Under the pieces are notes generated by a model, which was not told the origin of the DNA, did not search any database, and saw only the letters and a program-made list of their open reading frames with translations. 64,000 bases of DNA from Aphrophora alni (lineage: Eukaryota > Arthropoda > Insecta > Hemiptera > Aphrophoridae): NCBI GenBank assembly GCA_963513935.1, contig OY740776.1:13437745-13501744 (forward strand). Direction: 5' to 3'. Both the position numbers and the translations under genes were made by a program. Every line of letters starts with the position of its first letter. Position 1 is the stretch's first letter. Of the stretch, positions 59,288 to 64,000 are shown one piece after another.

Positions 59288-59532
59288 TTTTCTCTCCTGC
59301 CATCCTCCAAGCTCCAGATAGAGCACTTTACCGTTACAGAACCTCGCTTTGACAGTATGTCGCTTAGTCTTCCTAAACACGGACAGGTTGACACATTCGA
59401 CAGGATACGCCGAGATTAGTTCAAAGCTTTCAATATCGGGATCTAAGCGTCCCGTACGTCCGACTACTAAGTCCAGGTTCTCTGCTGAATCTATGTTGTA
59501 CGACGCTAGGATTAATTTTGTAGGAGTTAGTC
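59288..59532 (-). CDS. Coding exon of a host gene (GARIN/FAM71-like domain core)
   Basis: On the minus strand the acceptor TATATTCCTGCAG precedes base 59532 and the donor GTAAGTATAG follows base 59288. The exon is 245 bases: two bases finishing a split codon, then 81 codons without a stop. It begins LTPTKLILASYN and includes FELISAYPVECVNLSVF and KARFCNGKVLYLELGGW. GARIN/FAM71 (DUF3699) domains have the same succession: a P-x-x-L-L-L-A strand, an L-x-R-L-x-P-L-x-F-V-x-L-S-V strand and an L-R-x-x-x-x-G-R-x-x-Y-L-x-L strand. The coding quality and the higher GC relative to flanks support a real exon. It ends on a codon boundary, so the next exon should start in phase 0, as 35404-35586 does. No earlier exon is identified in the window. 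The family name is tentative. Confidence 0.7.
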
Positions 59533-59539
59533 CTGCAGG

Positions 59540-60020
59540 AATATAAGAGGAATGTATTAGATTATTTCTATTAAAAGATTAATAAATTATATCTAGAGAC
59601 TGTTTTAAATTATTTAGAAACACATCTGTTTGACCCGCGGTTTCGCGTGGAAATAGGGCTCTGTGAGTACATCTTTCTTTAGCACGGATTCTATCTGCGT
59701 GTGCTACACTATTTGTAGGATATTATTTAGTTTTTTCATGAAAAAACAGCTTATTATAGAACATTTTACTTGACGCCCAGGTACTTCCATTAAAAGTTTC
59801 TAAAGTTACAACACTTTAAGAAAATTGTATTCGTATGTCTATCACCTTACCGAAAATGCAATTCTTTTACACATTCTTCTCGTTACACATAAATCATTAT
59901 CATATTCGTCTGTTTTTGTTTCTTGTTGTATTTTGATTTTCGTATTGTATTAAATTTGTAAGACTACCTAATTTACAAATAATTTAGTATCTTTAAAAAT
60001 AAATTGAGCTTGAATTGTGA
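59540..60020. other. Upstream intron sequence, nothing recognised
   Basis: AT-rich; contains a GAACCGCGGGTTTCGCG-like short GC patch near 59630-59650 of no clear meaning. Confidence 0.35.
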
Positions 60021-60029
60021 GATAATATA

Positions 60030-60170
60030 AGATAGAATAAAACTCAAACACAAGATCTCACAAACATTAAGTTTACTTAATCAAACGCGTTTCAACGATA
60101 ATGTAGCCATCCTCAGTGATACATGAGCTACAATATCTAAACTACAACTAGTTCGAGTTTTATTCTATCT
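60030..60170 (-). mobile_element. 141-bp element with 20-bp TIRs and hammerhead-like motif
   Basis: AGATAGAATAAAACTCAAAC (60030-60049) and GTTCGAGTTTTATTCTATCT (60151-60170) are inverted with one mismatch. Between them, on the minus strand, lies the hammerhead-like motif. A relative without the second TIR is at 49864-50010. Confidence 0.7.
60080..60126 (-). ncRNA. Hammerhead-like motif
   Basis: Minus strand: TCA, CTGAGGA, T, GGCTACATTATCGTT (weaker stem II than in the 49.9-kb copy), GAAAC, ACGCGT, T, TGA. The boxes and stems I and III are the same as in the 49.9-kb copy. Confidence 0.4.
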
Positions 60171-60184
60171 AATTTAGTTTCATG

Positions 60185-61220
60185 TTTGTGTTTCTTAAAA
60201 AGTGCGATACATTTGGTCAAACATAACCTATATTCTCAACACCAATCCAATATGCTGTTGACCTCAGCGTGTGTAGAGGTCATAGCTCAGGCTACATCTC
60301 TCGTGAATTGCTTCCCCACAGCAGTGTAAAAAATAAAACCACCTCCTTTTAAACCTGTGAAGCAATTTTATTAATACCTTCTTTCATGAATAAAGTTTTA
60401 TTTGTGTACCAACTGTGTTGATGAAATGTCACAAATGCATTGAAGAATACGTATTTCATTCTCTTGCTGAAAAAAACTGTTAAAACGTAGGAACTACCTC
60501 ACCAATTTCAATTAAAATTTAACTCCAATAATATTCTAACTCTTTCACTTTTACAAAATAGGTTGATAAAATGTATATCAACTATTTTTCACTAGTAAAA
60601 AAAGCTCATAACTCGGTAAATATTAAATTAATAGGAATTTTTCAGTTTCAATTAGTGTTCAGATTTGTGGCAACTTTATGGTACGCTCTCGTTTAAAATT
60701 TTCATTTAATGCGTAAAATATACAGTAAAAGCTTCCAAAAAAATGTGTTTAATAACGTATAAATCATCAGACAACTTTGTCACTAACCAAACATGTGTTG
60801 TTGAAGATTTTTTTAATACGTAAAAATATATTCTGATATCCGTATTGCCAGTGCAGACAAATATTGTTATGACTTGAGATATACTGAATCAATTTCAATC
60901 AAACAAAGACCAAAATCAGAACAGGAATAGTACCTACATAGGAGATAGAATCACATGAAAATCGGATAAGCGGTTATTGAGTTATAAGCTTACAAACTGG
61001 TAATCGGTTAGAGAAAGTGAATAACTTTAATCTAATTATTTTTGTAGGTACTTTCTACCGGTTTCAATTTCCTCCGAGTACTTTCAAAGAAGGACACAAT
61101 GAGTGTAACTTTTAAACGATGAAGGACTTAATCACAAATAGTGCGCTTTTATACGAAAAATCACAGCTTAAATACAAGAAGTATATTTTGTACTCATTTC
61201 CTTACCAATGTTCCTATTTA
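60185..61220. other. No recognisable gene
   Basis: AT-rich. AAAATCGGATAAGCGG near 60957 matches the word at the start of the Rep-B1 blocks. Confidence 0.35.
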
Positions 61221-61223
61221 AAA

Positions 61224-62850
61224 CAATCACCCATTTATAAGTAGTATTAACTACAGTATTTATATTGTGAAATTTTAAATATCAACTGTGACTGGAACAA
61301 CAACAAAACTGACAAATATCTGTGACTTGTCACAACTGATATGTTCGATTCAATCACCCATTTCTAAGTAGTATAAACTAGAGTATATACATCGGAAATT
61401 TTAAATATCAACTGTGACTGGAACAACAACAAAACTAACAAATATCTGTGACTTGTCACAACTGATATGTTCGATTCAATCACCCATTTATAAGTAGTAT
61501 TAACTAGAGTATTTATATTGTGAACTTTTAAATATATAACAGTGACTGGAACAACAACAAAACTGACAAATATCTGTGACTTGTCACATGTAATATGATC
61601 GATGCAATCACCCATTTATAAGTAGTATTAACTAGAGTATGTATATTGTGAAATTTTAAATATCAACTGTGACTGGAACAACAACAAAACTGACAAATAT
61701 CTGTGACTTGTCACAACTGATATGTTCGATTCAATCACCCATTTATAAGTAGTATTAACTAGAGTATTTATATTGTGAACTTTTAAATATATAACTGTGA
61801 CTGGAACAACAACAAAACTGACAAATATCTGTGACTTGTCACAACTTATATGTTCGATGCAATCACTCATTTATAAGTAGTATTAACTAGAGTATTTATA
61901 TTGTGAACTTTTAAATATATAACTGTGACTGGAACAACAACAAAACTGACAAATATCTGTGACTTGTTACAACTGATATGTTCGATTCAATCACCCATTT
62001 ATAAGTAGTATTAACAACAGTATTTATATTGTGAACTTTTAAATATATAACTGTGACTGGAACAACAACAAAACTGACAAATATCTGTGACTTGTCACAA
62101 CTGATATGTTCGATGTAATCACCCATTTATAAGTAGTATTACTAGAGTATATACATCGGAAATTTTAAATATCAACTGTGACTGGAACAACAACAAAACT
62201 GACAAATATCTGTGACTTGTCACAACTTATATGTTCGATGCAATCACTCATTTATAAGTAGTATTAACTAGAGTATTTATATTGTGAACTTTTAAATATA
62301 TAACTGTGACTGGAACAACAACAAAACTGACAAATATCTGTGACTTGTCACATGTAATATGATCGATGCAATCACCGATTTATAAGTAGTATTAACTAGA
62401 GTATTTATATTGTGAACTTTTAAATATATAACTGTGACTGGAACAACAACAAAACTGACAAATATCTGTGACTTGTCACAACTGATATGTCCGATGCAAT
62501 CACCCATTTATAAGTAGTATTAACTAGAGTATTTATATTGTGAACTTTTAAATATATAACTGTGACTAGAACAACAACAAAACTGACAAATATCTGTGAC
62601 TTGTCACAACTTATATGTTCGATGCAATCACTCATTTATAAGTAGTATTAACTAGAGTATTTATATTGTGAACTTTTAAATATATAACTGTGACTGGAAC
62701 AACAACAAAACTGACAAATATCTGTGACTTGTCACAACTTATATGTTCGATGCAATCACTCATTTATAAGTAGTATTAACTAGAGTATATACATCGGAAA
62801 TTTTAAATATCAACTGTGACTGTAACTACAACAAAACTGACAAATATGTA
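61224..62850. repeat. 128-bp satellite, about 12.7 copies
   Basis: Units start at CAATCACCCATTTATAAG at 61224, 61351, 61477, 61605, 61732, 61860, 61988, 62116, 62241, 62369, 62497, 62625 and 62753 (spacing 125-128). Each has GGAACAACAACAAAACTGAC and the palindrome TGTGACTTGTCACA. Three minor variants (TATTGTGAACTT, TACATCGGAAATT, CACATGTAATATGATC) are interspersed. Open minus-strand frames of about 71-83 codons in it are by-products of the repeat. Confidence 0.97.
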
Positions 62851-62854
62851 GTTT

Positions 62855-63365
62855 GTAAATTAAAATAAAAGCTAATTTAAAACCGAATAAAATTCAGTCT
62901 GTTAATTAAAATAAAGGTGGAACGATTCATTTAGACTTAGCAGAAATTCCAGGTGTGACTTGGCAACCGGAAATGAAAAAAATAAATTTCCCTTCCCTCA
63001 ACCCTTACAATTCTGCATGAACTGCATTAAGGTATCAATGATTTTCAAGCAGAAAAGAAAGTGCAAATTTAATTGATTATAAAATCGTATTCCCTCAATT
63101 TTAAACCAAGCTATCTCTAATTTCCTACAAAGTTTGTTTTTACTTCAAGAGTAACCTAGTAACATCTATAATGGAGTATTTATTCTTGCAGTACGAATGT
63201 TATTGTTAACTTTGCAATACCTGACTTTTTTTTATAATTGCATTGTAAATAAAACATTGCACTAACATTTTAAAACACTGACTTATCTACAAAACAAACT
63301 GAAATCAAAAAAAGTAATTCTCCAATATCTTCTCTGCAACGTGATTTCTTGGAGTGAAACTTAAC
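62855..63365. other. No recognisable feature
   Basis: AT-rich spacer with no shared repeat. Confidence 0.4.
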
Positions 63366-63369
63366 CTAA

Positions 63370-63640
63370 ACTTGCCATCGCCCTTTACATTGGAACTAAT
63401 TTACCCGACTCACTCAATCCAACACTTCTCAGCGTTTGGTCACACCAAACACTGAGAACACTTCCCCGCACTTCTCCCGGACCTCTGTGCCGGAAACCCT
63501 GGGCCAACCAAACATCTACATCTCCCTTACTGTCGAACAGTAAAGGGCAGCTCGTGATTGGTCCAGACTCGACTCGCGAGGGGCCGCGGACCAATATAAT
63601 CTTCTCGAGCTCCCACCGTACGCTACGTCAACCTAACCAA
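63370..63640 (-). promoter_or_regulatory. GC-rich island, possible promoter or 5' exon
   Basis: Clearly richer in GC and CpG than its surroundings (for example CGCGAGGGGCCGCGG and CCGTACGCTACG). It has two CCAAT-type boxes (TGATTGGTCC near 63557 and GACCAATATAA near 63590) and an inverted repeat CTCAGCGTTTGGT/ACCAAACACTGAG near 63429-63457. It lies about 4 kb upstream of the host exon at 59288-59532 in that gene's orientation, so it could be its promoter. No start codon or matching splice donor can be fixed. Confidence 0.35.
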
Positions 63641-63644
63641 ACAC

Positions 63645-64000
63645 CACTCTAGCAAATGTAAACTCTTATTGAGTAAATTATAATAAAGCTAACCTAATCT
63701 AACGTAACCTAGCCCTAACTGAACCTATGCTAACCAACACTAACTTAACTAACCTAACATAACTTATTAAAAAAAGGAATAACTGTCTTTTTTTTCATAT
63801 AAGTTGAATAGAGATATTTTTAGGAACATAACGACGAAAACAAAACATTGGCAAGAATCCTGTTTTTTTGTGAATCGCTAAATAAGAAAGTCAGTGCATG
63901 TTTTCGCAACGTTTATCAACATTAACGAAAGTTACCATAGCTGTGTATACCCTACCATTTATTTGATCATAACGAGACCATTATAATTTTTAAAAAATAA
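63645..64000. other. TTAGG-like degenerate tract and AT-rich end
   Basis: 63680-63770 is rich in CTAACC-like words (CCTAATCTAACGTAACC) reminiscent of a decayed telomere-type repeat. The remainder to the window end shows nothing recognisable. Confidence 0.4.

Noticed and set aside
61364..62635. A series of similar minus-strand frames of 71-83 residues
   Set aside because: They recur with the 128-bp satellite and are broken by its length variants.
63385..63594. 69-residue minus-strand frame in the GC-rich island
   Set aside because: It has no ATG start (its first codon is TTG) and no recognisable motif; I treat the island as a possible promoter or leader.

Overview
The window is AT-rich eukaryotic DNA, almost certainly from an insect. 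The signs are a run of the arthropod telomere motif (TTAGG, read here as CCTAA) at 39606-39654, spliced coding exons with GT-AG borders, an Errantivirus-type LTR element, Penelope, RTE and Tigger/pogo relics, and many satellites. A hemipteran is my guess from the flavour of the transposons; it is not proven. There is one 200-base assembly gap (19286-19485).

The only host coding sequence I can support is two exons on the minus strand, 59288-59532 and 35404-35586. They join in phase across a 23.7-kb intron and together resemble the GARIN/FAM71 (DUF3699) domain. Almost everything else is repeat. From the left: a 225-bp satellite with higher-order structure (1-6170); dispersed repeats and a MITE-like element (6.3-8.3 kb); a satellite of alternating 214/237-bp units, each carrying a palindromic hairpin (10.5-12.1 kb); a scrambled LINE RNase H relic (12.6-12.9 kb); a transposase-like N-terminal fragment in a GC-rich island (14.25-14.56 kb); a LINE tail (17.2 kb) and an RTE tail (21.6 kb); and a cluster of one dispersed family (24.9-27.6 kb).

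From 28025 to 33973 lies an almost complete endogenous errantivirus on the minus strand. It has identical 325-bp LTRs, a tRNA-Ser-type primer site, gag, an internally deleted pol, and env, sitting in a (TA)n tract. Next come a Rep-C inverted pair enclosing a host exon and an internally deleted Tigger-like element (34.9-37.9 kb), a long-TIR element (39.97-41.33 kb), an inverted pair of hammerhead-like ends (41.34-41.71 kb), a Lep1-like element and duplicated hairpins (42.7-43.6 kb). A 1.3-kb repeat occurs in inverted orientation at 45.9-47.2 and 54.4-55.7 kb. Between those arms is a 5'-truncated Penelope-like element (51541-53513) with an intact RT/GIY-YIG reading frame, an 11-bp target-site duplication and a hammerhead-like motif in its 3' tail. 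The right arm runs into a 1.6-kb minisatellite of ~31-bp units (55.69-57.32 kb), and a 128-bp satellite lies at 61.2-62.85 kb.

The most interesting theme is a scattered set of hammerhead-ribozyme-like motifs (18.2, 41.4, 41.6, 44.8, 49.9, 51.6 and 60.1 kb), most with a CTGANGA core, a GAAAC box and a short self-complementary stem III. Only the 51.6-kb copy lies in a recognisable Penelope element. All calls come from reading the sequence; no database search was run.
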